A stretch of DNA of 64,000 bases from Adineta ricciae (Eukaryota; Rotifera; Eurotatoria; Adinetida; Adinetidae). The first letter of the stretch is position 1; each line of letters begins with the position of its first letter. Positions 46,141 through 60,179 of this stretch are shown here, piece after piece. A program made the translations under genes and the position numbers. A model generated the notes under the pieces. The model searched no databases and was not told the origin of the DNA. It saw nothing but the letters and a program-made list of their open reading frames with translations. The stretch is from positions 1,178,001 through 1,242,000 of the forward strand of contig CAJNOJ010000001.1 of the NCBI GenBank assembly GCA_905250025.1, written 5' to 3'.

Positions 46141-47547
46141 TCAAAAAGGGCATTCATGCGTAGATTTGCAATCTTTGTTAACTATCTGTAACGATTGACC
46201 AATAAGTGATTTGGTTCGTTTTGGTGGCGGTGGAGGCGTCGCACTTAAGTAAAACGCTGTCATCATTTCTGTCGATTTCGGTTTCTCATTCGGATATATA
46301 CATGTCACATAGTCTTTGATTGTATTAGAGAGATGATCGCATTCGATGTGTAATAATGAATTAGGATTATTTTGTGGAATTGTTAGACATTGTTCAATCC
46401 ATTGATCGACTTGTTCGTGAATCGAATGCCGATTGTTCTCTTTGGTAAAGTCATTCGATGAGAGCATTTGATCTTCTTGTTCAAGATTGAGATTGGTTAT
46501 GAGTTGAATTTCATTTTCGATTTCTTCTATATGCTTTAAAATCGCACGAGAATCGGATTTTTTCAAGTTTGTCGAATGTAGCGCCGATGACGGAGATGTC
46601 GAAGTCGTATACAGTTCGTCTAATGGTAGAATAAACGGATTTTGGTGTGTTGGCGAACGCTGTTGATGTAAACGTTCGTTTTCGACAACTTCTTCGAACT
46701 GAATGGAAAAATGATCATTAACTAATCGAGGCGACGAATTTCGTATTTGACTTTGCCGGTTCATGTAAACTTTCTTCGGACTAGAGACACGCACATTTGA
46801 CGGACGTTGATACCGAGAATGCGACGATCTTTTACTCTTGCGCTTTTGGTCCGACGGAATCGTTTTCGGTAACGAACACTGTTCACTATGTTTCTCATCG
46901 CGCAAAATTCCATCATTACTCGTATTGTCAGGCGATGATGAATCGATTATTCTTGAACTCGATAGAGAGAATCCGTGTCCGCTGTCACTTTGATGAAGAT
47001 TTCGATTTGATGGATTAGTCAAACGTGTAATCCCATTTGCCAGCGTTTGTGGAAATGACTCGGAATGAATAAGACCGGATGTCGAATTCGGCGGATTTGC
47101 AGTGCACGGTTTCGACTGAGATTGATAGTTCTTGTAAATCCATGGATTCGTTCGAATTTTCGTACGTTGTCGCGTTTTCGTATAAAGAGAATTGTTACTC
47201 GTCGATATTTGTGACTGATATGGATATTCGTGATGAATATGACACGTTGATAATGTATTCGCATAGTGACAACTGGAAGGTGCCGTTCGAGAATGTGAAC
47301 ATGAATTTGTTTGCGATTGAATGTCAACGATGGCATTGACTAACTGTGCATGCTGATTGAGTAAGAATTCTGTTCGGTTCGGATGCTCATTGCTTGCAAA
47401 CTTTTTCAGCACGCTAGAGTCACAAATTTCGTAATGACAGTCAGTTGCGGATAGTGTTTCTTGAGGTATTTTGAATTTCGGAGGTTTGGCCGTTGAATTA
47501 CTTTTTCTTCTTGATACAAGAGAATTTAAATAATCTTTTAATTTCAT
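46141..47547 (-). CDS. Unknown Ser/Asn-rich, probably disordered protein
   Basis: A 468-codon frame from the Met at 47547 (MKLKDYLNSLVSRRKSN); an upstream in-frame TTG lies before a strong acceptor ('tttgtttttcag'), so either a 5' UTR intron/leader acceptor precedes the ATG or a first coding exon lies farther upstream. Composition is rich in S, N, Q, H and K, typical of disorder. A short ordered-looking helical part (SRAILKHIEEIENEIQLITN and HEQVDQWIEQCLTI) lies in the C-terminal third. A proline cluster (SATPPPPPKRTKSLIGQS) near the end could bind SH3 or WW domains. I do not recognise the family; it may be an adaptor or scaffold. The reading frame is long and uninterrupted. Confidence 0.7.
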   Translation of the reverse strand: MKLKDYLNSLVSRRKSNSTAKPPKFKIPQETLSATDCHYEICDSSVLKKFASNEHPNRTEFLLNQHAQLVNAIVDIQSQTNSCSHSRTAPSSCHYANTLSTCHIHHEYPYQSQISTSNNSLYTKTRQRTKIRTNPWIYKNYQSQSKPCTANPPNSTSGLIHSESFPQTLANGITRLTNPSNRNLHQSDSGHGFSLSSSRIIDSSSPDNTSNDGILRDEKHSEQCSLPKTIPSDQKRKSKRSSHSRYQRPSNVRVSSPKKVYMNRQSQIRNSSPRLVNDHFSIQFEEVVENERLHQQRSPTHQNPFILPLDELYTTSTSPSSALHSTNLKKSDSRAILKHIEEIENEIQLITNLNLEQEDQMLSSNDFTKENNRHSIHEQVDQWIEQCLTIPQNNPNSLLHIECDHLSNTIKDYVTCIYPNEKPKSTEMMTAFYLSATPPPPPKRTKSLIGQSLQIVNKDCKSTHECPF

Positions 47548-50500
47548 ATTTTTTCGATCTGAAAAACAAATAGAAATCAAAAGAAGATTTATCGAGATAG
47601 AAGAGAATTTCTAATCAGTTCGCCTTCTTTTTATGTCGCTGCTTAAATAAACATCGTGTGCACATGTTGATAGATCCACAAGCGACAGATGGAATACAAT
47701 AAACGCCTAGGCTGAATAGTTAGTTATTCTAACCGTCAATAATCATTATGATTAAAACAATAATTCAAGGTTTCATTTTCAACATTGATCCATAGAAGAA
47801 GTCTATTAGTTATTCCATGAGGTTGTCATCTGACTACTATTCATGACTAATGTATCATTCATCCGAAGGAAGAAGAGATTGACATGTATAAATAAGCAAA
47901 CAAAGTTTCCTTCGGTGGTCATTGTGCGCAAGACGATCAATTGCGGAATGGTAAACTCAATAGAAGACGAGCGAAAGTCATTCATTGACAAATTTGATTT
48001 ATGTGTGTGTACACAGAGTCTGAGTTGAAAAGACATTTTCTGTACCTTAGTCTTTGTTTGATCTAGAGACGCAATTGTGAATTGAAGTAATAGTGCAAAA
48101 AGTTTGCTTTTTTATGATCCGGAAATGACTTTCTGTTGTTCTTTCTGGAGGGATGATGATTATAGTGGCCTTGGTATGAGCTAAGGAAGATGATAACAAC
48201 GAGAGAAAGAAAAGCCGGAAAGACAGACATTTTCTTAATTGAAAGAAGACACCAGGAAAGAACGAAAGCCAGATGGAATAAGTCTATCGAAAATAGAAAA
48301 ATAATCACAGCTAAGCAAGATTTTGTCTCGAACTCAAGTTTCCATCAAAAGCAAAGAAAACCATACTTGTATGTTACGATTTGAATTTACTCGTAATGAA
48401 ATTTTGCAAAGAGAAACAAGCCATAGTAAAACTATTGAAGAGAAGTCGTTGTTGTTTCAACTTGAAGATTTCTTACTGTTCCTATCGGATTCATGTGATG
48501 CAAACGAAGAAGAAAAAGAAGAAGAAATGACGTTAATGCTTAAAGTATATGTCAAAACTTATTAATTAAAGAAAACTCTCCAAACGACACTATTTAATCT
48601 TTATCACGCAACTGCGCGAATATTTATCAACTTTTCTTCTCTCTATTTGCCATTTATACACATATACTGGTTACTTAGAAAGAAATAGATATGTTATATT
48701 TGCTCGACGTGCTCTCCGTCTCACGTAACGTAATCTGTTGTATGTGTTTAATAGAAACTAGAAATTATATAGTGATACGTATCAAGATATTAATAATCAT
48801 AAGAATAAGAAACGCGATTACTTTCGAACGTGTTTTTTTCTCTTCAACTTGTGAGCAGAAGGAGAAAAACTCAGAGCGAGGGAATATCGATCACAGTTGG
48901 TTAACTTACTTTAACGTGGATGTTTGAAGCGAAGCATCCGAGAAATTTACGAAGAATTCTGGAATACTAACAGGCATCTTTTTTTCTCTCCTTCTCCTGC
49001 TTAAATGCTCTAGAAAGAAAACTTTTGTTTCTTCTCTCATTCGTTCAAGCATAGTATATAAATACATGATTCACCTATGAAGTGCCACTGACGACTTTTC
49101 TCCTTTCTCTGTTTCTTTATAGATCGTTCAGTGATTTTTTTTCCTCGCCTTGTCCTTCATTTTTCATTTATATGTTATACTATGGGCATAGTTACACGCA
49201 CTTTTCTTCTTCATCGTCGTTGTCGTCCTTTTTTCAGTATTCTACGACGCCAGTTTGTTGCTGCCTGCCGTGTATGGAAGAACACACACCGGGAATTAAA
49301 TGATTGAGGAGAGGCTTTTAATTCTTTTTAACAACAAATAGAGAAAAAGAAGTCGGTTTCAACAAGCATTCGATCGAGAAAAATTCTAATTAAGTGCTAT
49401 ATGAATAGAAAAAAAAAGATGAAAGAACTTGATTTCCGTAATAAACACTAATCTAGTTTGCTCAACTTCAAATGCTCGTTGAGGTCTGTGTCACATGTCG
49501 CAGAGCATTTAATGGCGACAGCAAATAACTACTCTCGTATTGAAATGTAAATTCTTCAAGGTTATCTTATTGAGCATTTCCTCCGTAAATCTCTCATCTG
49601 TCTTCTAGACCTTCTGCTTTTATTCATATACTAAACGGAAAGGGCTAGCAGGTGTAGCGTTCGCTTTCCTTGGAGAAATTACCAAAACATGTCAAGGTCA
49701 ACTAAATCATACTAACAATATGTCATAAGTTGCCTTTTGTTTCATATGTCTATCGTCAAGAGAACAATGGCAACATACCTTTGTATAAGTTGTGCTATGG
49801 ATTCAAGTGAATATACATATCTCGACTAAACTACATAGGAAATGTCCTAGTTTTTAACGGAATGTATCAATTGATCTGCTGAAGTAGACAGATAACTGTC
49901 AGAAGAACTACATCTAGAGCCTTTTAATATACAGATAACCTTCTGAGATGACAAAATAAATGAGATTGACTTCAAGATTAAGTACTGATAACAAGGTTCT
50001 TATTAATATCTAACTGAGCTTATTAGATAATATAAGCAATCAACGTGCACAGAGAGAGAAAAATGGTTTCTGAACAGACTTCTTCGTATGAATACAATTC
50101 GACCTATAACTCATGGATAGATTTCATTGATTATTCTTTCCTACCGATAAAAATCGAATAATTAACATATTGACAACCAGCTATTCTGTTAAATAGACAG
50201 TACATATATGTCACAAGAAGATAATTGATTACCGTTAACTCTAAGAATAGTATCCAATGCGAGAGTAATGGCGTAAAATGTCGACGACCATATATCTATA
50301 ATGAATACATTCCAAAAGATATAAATGCTCTACAGTTAACTTCATCTGCATGTTGTTCATGATGTATTCAATGATCCAGACCGAACCCTTGATCGTGTTT
50401 TCTATCAAGTGTCAAATGCTTTTAGCAGACACCCATTAATACACTTGACATAGACTTACCAAAGGCATTTTGTCAGAAAACAATCGTTTGACTAGATGTA

Positions 50501-51186
50501 AAAGTAAATAGTCTTGGATAAAGGATGCGTAATGTACTGATTAATTACTAAAAACACAAACATCGGGAAAAGAGCTATTCAATCAGCAATTCGAGAGGAA
50601 GAAAAACATCACTAATCGAAAGAGACATGAATGAAAAGAGGAAATTATTGTGGAAATTCAAAACACTCGATCTATCAATAGAAACTTTCTTTCTTTGGAA
50701 TCATTCCCTAGCGAGCATCACTCTAATAAACGAACTTGAATTCAAAACACGAAGAGAAAAAGACGTTTACGATGACATGAATTGTGCATTGCATGTTGCC
50801 TTCTATTATCGAATAATGTAACCCTCGCTATATTTTCTTGAAAAAGTCATTAATCATATGAAAATGATGATAAATGTTCATTTAACATCTGTGATATACT
50901 CAAATAAAAACTAATTCATTACAATGAGGGTTTTTTCTTTGTTGAATATAAAACTGACCTTGGCAAAAGCTGGCTCTGCCAGTAGTCCGGTTGGAAATGT
51001 TCAAAAATGCGAAAGTCTACTTGTGAGCGACATCCCCTCGTTTTACTCAGCTTTCAAAAATATCTACCAAACTGTTTAATATTTTCTAACAACGATATTG
51101 CATAATAGTTTCGAAATTATGACTCACGTCATACTATAATGCATCTTTTTCTTTGCACAAAATGCTTTCATTTCGACTCTATTCAT
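47548..51186. other. Gene-poor gap of 3.6 kb
   Basis: The longest stretch without a supported gene. Short open frames have biased K/R/I composition. A TATA-like 'agtatataaatac' lies near 49055, followed by a pyrimidine-rich region. Nothing resembles a tRNA, snRNA or transposon. Confidence 0.5.
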
Positions 51187-52511
51187 ATGGCGTCAGCTAC
51201 AGAAAAATCATCTAACGATCAGGTAAAATTTCACAAGAAAAGACAGCACAAATCTAAAAATCAATTCGTACAATAGATCTCTTACTCTACTGCAGTCATC
51301 AATGAACGTTCACAGCAAAGAAAGACAGTTGCTAAGACTTTGTCTCAAAAGCAACTGAATAAATTAAGTCGGACCGTTTCAGAAATGCAGCCTGGCAAAC
51401 TGCAAGCAGAACTCCGAAGGCGAAACTTATCTACCAGGTAATCATAGATTATTTCATATTGGACATCTTTCTCAGCATTATTAATAGCGGGATTCTGGAT
51501 ATCCAACGTATGCGATTGAAAACTTATCTGAAAATTGAATTGATGGAGCAATGTACAGATCCATTGGCAATGATCGAGCAGCCATTCGATTATATTGCTG
51601 TTGTTGATTTCGAAGCAACATGTGAAAAAGATGTACCAAACTATCTGCACGAAATTATTGAGTTTCCAATTGTTTTAGTCGATGTTAAACAACAAACTAT
51701 CGTAAATAAGTTCTTTTTTCACATAGAATTTCGAATTTTAACACATATTTGCCAGATCGATCAATTTCGATCCTACTGTCGACCTGAACGTAATCCAGTT
51801 CTCTCACAATTTTGTAGAGATTTGACAGGTATTCAGCAGGTATATACAACGCTAATTATATTAGAGGCTATTTTATGTTTTGTTCTTGTTTATGTTTGCT
51901 AGCATCAAGTCGACACTGCTCCAACATTTGCCGAGGTTCTTCACAATGTTGAACGTTGGTTAAATGAACGAAATCTGTCCACATCAGCGAGTAGAAATAA
52001 ATTCGCATTTGCCACTGATGGGTATGCTAACATCCGATATCAAGTTCTATCTCGCGCATACATGTTCTCACCTCTGCAGGCCGTGGGATTTTGCAAATTT
52101 CCTTCAAATGCAATGTCGTCTTAATTCGCTACCTTATCCTGAATGGGCGAATCAATGGATCAATATCCGAAAAGTGTTTGCACGATTTTATTCTATGCGT
52201 TCATGCGGTAACGATCGATGAATGTGTCATTTGTTTTTCAAATGTTAAATACTTAGGTATTGTGAAAATGTTACAAAAACTAGGCTTTTCATTCGAAGGT
52301 CAGCAACACTCGGGTCTCGATGATTCCACCAATATTGCACGTATAGCAGTGCAATTGCTGAAGGTTTGTTTTTCATCTGTCGATGCTAATTTCACATTGT
52401 AATTCATAGGACGGATGTATTTTATCCTTAAACGATGGTATACGCGACGAGCATTCTAATGATAACAAAGCAACTGACGACAATGAAATTGAAATTGTCT
52501 TTGAAGATTAA
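51187..52511 (+). CDS. ERI1: ERI1-like 3'-5' exoribonuclease (SAP + DEDDh)
   Basis: Seven or eight exons; the first two (51187-51222 and from 51278) start MASATEKSSNDQ. An N-terminal SAP-like motif reads LQAELRRRNLSTSGILDIQR then MRLKTYL. The DEDDh nuclease domain follows: VVDFEATCEKDVPNYLHEII (Exo I, D and E), then FAFATDG and PWDFANFL (Exo II), and QQHSGLDDSTNIARIA (Exo III, H and D). ERI1/3'hExo trims histone mRNA stem-loops and 5.8S rRNA, and degrades siRNAs. SAP plus DEDDh identifies ERI1 rather than ERI2/3. The C-terminus is acidic, ending EIEIVFED. Exact joins around 51700-51760 and 52200-52250 are uncertain. Confidence 0.88.
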
Positions 52512-53486
52512 TTTTTTGCTCATTTTCCAATGTCAAATAAACTTTTTCGCTAATCTTCTCAATATCAAATAGATAGATTATTAGTATTTAGTAGATAACC
52601 GATGACGATGATGATGATAGACGGATGAAAAATAAGCATGTCTGTGAGACAGATGTCTGAAGGAGAGAACAGCGATTTGGGCGTTTTTCAGCTCTTTTCG
52701 TCTTTAGAGAATCGACAAGCTTGAATATCAGTTGCTGCCATGGTATTTCCAATCAGTATACAACGAGTGACAGCTCGTCTACCAACATGTATTTGTTTTT
52801 ACTTTCGAACTTTGTTGTCATGTATCACGTACGCATAATTAAACGAGTATATAACGATGTTTCGATAGACATGACGAAAATTTTGTCTCTCCATCAATTG
52901 GATTCTTATCTTGTCTATTCGAGCGGGAAAAATAGAAGAAATACAAAACAGTTTTCTTGCTAAATCTCTGTTCATTATCCACCGCGGAACAGTGTGGTAC
53001 ATAGTTCACATGTCGAATGTACTACATATGCCCGGTGATAGCGAAAAAAGTACTGATAAATACATGTCTTAAACGCGTTTTGAAGAAGAGAAATAATGAT
53101 TGGTTTCTTGGTGTGTTGTTTTCAAATGAAAATTTTCTTCTTCGTATTAATTTTGATAAGAGAAATCGTGAGTAATTCGTCATTTCTAACAGAACAAACA
53201 AAATTCATAGGAAAAAATCGAAAGCCGCAATAGCACCTTCTTTCCACCAATCAGAAATCGGCAGTGTGCCTCTCTGAAGAAGCATCAATGAAAAAACGCT
53301 AAAGTGAATTCTATTGAAAATCTTCGTGAAATATTAATTGATAGTTTTTTCTTCAACCAAATAATCGTTATTCGAGATATTTGTATTTCAACCAATCATC
53401 GTTTGCCCTTTTCTCTCTATCTATCTTCTCTGCATACTGAGAGGTCGAGAAACTTTTTTTTTGCTGAGAAGAAACAATATAGCGCG
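52512..53486. other. Intergenic, PKNOX upstream region
   Basis: About 1 kb. A CCAATCAG element sits at 53247. An open frame continues 61 codons upstream of the PKNOX start, but its composition is not that of the family. Confidence 0.5.
53247..53254 (+). promoter_or_regulatory. CCAAT-box-like element upstream of PKNOX
   Basis: CCAATCAG followed by AAATC, identical over 13 bases to the element at 3347. It lies 240 bp upstream of the PKNOX start codon. Confidence 0.4.
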
Positions 53487-54738
53487 ATGTCATCAACATC
53501 TTCATCGGATGATGATAACGATGAAAATCGTTTTCATTCGAATGATAGTCAATTATTATCGAACCAAAAAAGTTTAATTTACAAACATCCATTATTTCCT
53601 GTACTTGTTTATGTACTTGAACGATGTGAACAAGCAACATTAAATCCGGCATTATTACTGAACAATGACGAATCGTATTCTTCAACATCGTTTGAACATA
53701 ATTTGAAAATTTTTCTTTCGAAAAATCCGGAAATTTTGACGGCTTCAAAACAAGACAGCGGGGAGACATCAACAATTATCGATAACTTCTATATTGATGC
53801 TATGCAAGTGCTTCGTATACACCTACTGGAACTTGATAAAGTCAATGATTTATGTCGAGACTTCTGTCAACGTTACAATGCTTGCCTAAAAGTGAAATTA
53901 AACGCGAACAATATATTTACCGATGACGAAGAAGAAGATGAGGAGGAAGACGAGGATAATGGGGAAGATGAAGATTTTGGATTGAATATCAATGACGATT
54001 ATGAATCGGAGGATGACGATCAATTCATGATCAATGATAGAGATGCTTTGAAGGATCAACACTGCGGGTAAGGAGAAAGTTTTTCATGATCTCAATTGAA
54101 GATAACTGTTTGCTTCTATCCTTGTAGGAAACAATCTTTGCTGAACAATAATTTTAATTCAATTTGTCAATCGTATACAACGCAATTCAATGGTCAAACA
54201 CCTCTGTCACAAATCATATCAAGTGGCTCATCACATGCGCCTGATCCATCATCAACCTTACTTGATCCTTTGTGTACGAAACGACGGAAACAGTCAGCGA
54301 TCGTATCGTCATCGTCGTCGTCAGCGGCATCAAAACGTGGTGTTCTTCCGAAAAGTGCGACGTCCATCATGCGTAGTTGGCTGTTTCAGCATATCGTAAG
54401 TGTTGATCTCTTGTCGTTCTTCGTTTCGAAACTTCTTTATGTCTTTTAAGGTTCATCCGTATCCAACCGAAGATGAAAAACGCGCCATATCGTCAAAAAC
54501 CAATCTGTCTTTGCTTCAAGTGAATAACTGGTTTATCAATGCTCGTCGACGCATTTTACAACCGATGCTTGAAGCTTCGAATCCTGATCTAGCGGCAAAC
54601 AAAAAGAAAAAACGTCATGATACGACCGTCGATGATCACCATCATAGTCACGCACGTCAAATCTCGAATATCAATCGATATTGGCCGTCAAATTTAGCTC
54701 AATTTGAATCGACACCGAGAGGGCAACGCAAGAAATAA
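53487..54738 (+). CDS. PKNOX: TALE homeobox protein PKNOX/PREP
   Basis: Three exons (53487-54067, 54128-54395, 54451-54738) give about 378 aa. Start [13 protein letters not shown]. The MEIS/PKNOX N-terminal domain is clear: [20 protein letters not shown], then [40 protein letters not shown] strongly acidic stretch follows. The TALE homeodomain spans [20 protein letters not shown] then [20 protein letters not shown] and the recognition helix [17 protein letters not shown]. The order and sequence match PREP1/PKNOX1, which pairs with PBX to bind DNA and control development. An intron splits the homeodomain just before VHPYPTEDE. The 61 open codons upstream of the chosen start are ignored because they lack similarity. 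Confidence 0.93.
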
Positions 54739-56424
54739 TTCTCATTTACACAGTATCTTATACATCTAATCTTTGGGTTTTAATCGTCTTTACACTGAAT
54801 GCATTATTTGTTTGATTTTTTTGTATAAAACGTTTTTTTTTCTGTTTTGCAATCCAAGTCTGACGCCTGAAATCTCATTTTGACCTGTCCTCTGTTTTTT
54901 TTTTCTGTACGTATTGCATGTGTTTCATGGTACAGTTTTTGCGCCTTACGCTTTTACATTTTTTTTTTTGTTTTTTTCGGTTAACGGTGCTACGGCGTAG
55001 ATCTTTTTCTTTCTTTTGAAATGAAAATATACATAATCAGCAATGAAAATGCTTGAATTTCAACATCGAATTGCACGAAAATTCATGCAACGATTGGAAC
55101 TTAGATAAAAGAAACGTATATGGATTCTTTTCGAAAACTTAAGTTCCCTCAAACGACTAAGATTGTTCTTGATTGTTGTATCGATTTCAATAAGAATTAT
55201 GAGAATAAAATAGAGCAATAATAGTTGAGTGATGATCATAACAAGGAACGTATGTTCAAGACATCTAAGTAATGGTTCACATGTTCGAATCTGTTTTTCG
55301 TTATTTATAATAAAAACTCAGATCGTTTACTAGGATAGGCTAAGACCATCAGAAGTGGGATTTTCATGATAACTCATAAATAGACGTAAGAAAAATATCC
55401 AAGTGGCCACTGTTTAATGCTTTTTCGAAGAAAAAGTACATCTAACTCTAGATGTTTTATCAGAGCCATTAATCAAACCACAGGGTAACTCCAAATTCCA
55501 GACTATTCAATGAAAATGGTAAATCGTGTTCAAATTCAAGAATAATGATTGTATGTTATCAGATGTGTAGATATTCACCAGTTCACTTCATATATTCATG
55601 AAGTATTCTGTTGAACACAGTTGAACTTCCCGAAATCGACAAAATATTTATTAAATAGTCCTATTACTCAAAGTAATCAAAGCAGGCTCATTTGAAACAA
55701 TTTCAACTGAGGATGCTCGATTAAAATGAACATAAGATCCGAGTTTCTCAAAAAACGCTGCAGCACACCAAACCGTAGAGCTCGTAGAGATCTACCAGGG
55801 AACAATGTGTTCTGAGTTGGAAACCTGTCTCTTGTCGCATCGTAGAAAAAAAAACGCCAGTCTTTTACTAGGATGGCCTACGTAGCTATTCTAGCGATTT
55901 TACGATATCATCCGTTCATGTTCTTTTAGACGTCATCTCAGAATGTGTCTATCTGCATGCTGAAACCCGTGGGCCCGTGGGAAAAAATTGGTTCGATGCT
56001 CAATAGCTGAACTTTTACAAATTAGTTGGATTATTTCGATGATTCAATAGACTTTTGATGCTAGCTGATATCAGTACACAGCAACTAAGATATAAAATGA
56101 TTCGTCTTCTATTACATCAGCCAGCTGGATTGATAAAAAGAATCGAATAGCACGGCAGTGAAAAATGCAGGCGACGACAGTCCTGTGGATTTTTAATGAT
56201 CGAAGGGAGTCACACGTGGCAATAACCATGCTTATATCTTCTTTTTTCTTAAAGTAGTTCCACTAAGTATCGGTAATTACTCTTTATATATACGTTAGTC
56301 TGTCAGGAGTATATTTGATATTCAACGGAAAAAATAATTTCCAAACTATTTCATTGGAGGTTTTATTAGTTGTGGAATTGGTATGAGTCATCTACCTTTG
56401 TTCGACGTATCAGTTAGATTCAAC
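54739..56424. other. Intergenic
   Basis: About 1.7 kb between PKNOX and RECQL. Two related strings, 'tttactaggataggc' near 55325 and 'tttactaggatggc' near 55864, are noted. The rest is AT-rich without recognised features. Confidence 0.5.
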
Positions 56425-59044
<2,620 letters not shown>

Positions 59045-59239
59045 TTAACTACGTGTGGTTCTTTTAAATGTGTAACATGAACATAATCTGCATTTTTATT
59101 CTTAGTCAAATTTGTACAAAAATAGATTTATACACGCTAAATAAACCTTCTAGACAACATTTTATAATGCATACAGAAGATCTTGTTTATTGATAAAAAA
59201 ATAATTCCTTACGAGTACGTATGGATAAACTAATCAATG

Positions 59240-59818
59240 TCATTTATGAGCGATACATTCATGCCAAACAAGTGGATGGTCTCGAATGAAATTCTCCATG
59301 AGTTCCTGACATTCAGGCAACTCCATGACATCAATTTGAACATTACTTGCACGAAGTAAAGCTTCATCTCCATGATATGTCTTATTCTCACCGATAACAA
59401 CACGCGGTATCCCGTAGAAACGAATCGCGCCTGCACACATCGAACACGGTGATAAAGTCGTATACAATGTACAGTCGTGATAGAAGGATGCTGGCTGCCG
59501 TCCAGCTGCTTCAATGCACGATAATTCCGCATGCAGGATAGGTGAACTCAACTGAATACGACGATTGCGTCCTCGTCCGACAATGCGACCATTGTGAACG
59601 AGAACACATCCATTAGGTATGCCACCTTCAGCAAGACTTTTCCGTGCTTCAGTCAATGCTTCATTCATAAATGATGCATTAACATGTGCTTGAGTGATGC
59701 TTCCTTGTGTTGATCCGCGACGAACTAATGATATTGAACCCGTACGAGAATTTCGCCGTGTCTGAACGATTGTATTATCTTCGACAGGCAAAACACCACC
59801 AAAAATACCATGCGACAT
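59240..59818 (-). CDS. Cytosine deaminase, yeast FCY1-type, intronless
   Basis: A single frame of 192 aa. The catalytic zinc motifs are HAELSCIEAAGR (ligand His, catalytic Glu) and TLSPCSMCAGAIRFYGIPRV (two Cys ligands). Further conserved parts are ARKSLAEGGIPNGCVLVHNG, RIVGRGRNRRIQ and VIGENKTYHGDEALL. They line up with yeast cytosine deaminase segments (EGGVPIGGCL, HGEISTLENCGR, TLSPCDMCTGAI, YGIPRCVVGEN). The enzyme converts cytosine to uracil for pyrimidine salvage. Animals normally lack this gene; it occurs in fungi and bacteria. An extra ~50-residue N-terminus (MSHGIFGGVLPVEDN..., Arg/Ser-rich) may be a targeting sequence or regulatory tail; an internal Met at about residue 51 is an alternative start. 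It is flanked by native genes, so contamination is unlikely. Confidence 0.88.
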   Translation of the reverse strand: MSHGIFGGVLPVEDNTIVQTRRNSRTGSISLVRRGSTQGSITQAHVNASFMNEALTEARKSLAEGGIPNGCVLVHNGRIVGRGRNRRIQLSSPILHAELSCIEAAGRQPASFYHDCTLYTTLSPCSMCAGAIRFYGIPRVVIGENKTYHGDEALLRASNVQIDVMELPECQELMENFIRDHPLVWHECIAHK

Positions 59819-60179
59819 CGGGAATGATTATGACAAAAGTAACAATGGATAGAAGACGAAATAGATGATTATTAACTAAAGGTTACATTTTAATCTTTAT
59901 TTAAATGACATTGATTGTTATCTTCGACTACGTGATAGCCTTCCTCTTCTCTTTTTCAGTTCCGTAAGTAATAGATAAATATTATTGAAGAAAAATAATG
60001 AAATGCACCAAAAGATTTATGTTTTTGTACCTAATTTATTTATTCAAAAAACGCGCAGATTCATTCGTAAATGTAGTAATGAATATTGATAATGCTTATA
60101 TATCTCAAGATTACTAATAGAGAAAAAAAACGACTAATAAAACATGGTAGAAAAAGAATAATGAGGAATGATTTGCAGT
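59819..60179. other. Intergenic
   Basis: 360 bp between the SLC9 stop and the deaminase start. AT-rich; holds the presumed deaminase promoter or the SLC9 3' UTR. Confidence 0.4.

Noticed and set aside
46797-47339. Plus- and minus-strand open frames inside the Ser/Asn-rich gene
   Set aside because: They are shadow frames of the longer minus-strand gene and have less protein-like composition.
53304-53486. Upstream extension of the PKNOX frame by 61 codons
   Set aside because: It has no MEIS/PKNOX similarity; the ATG at 53487 begins the Ser/Asp-rich N-terminus.
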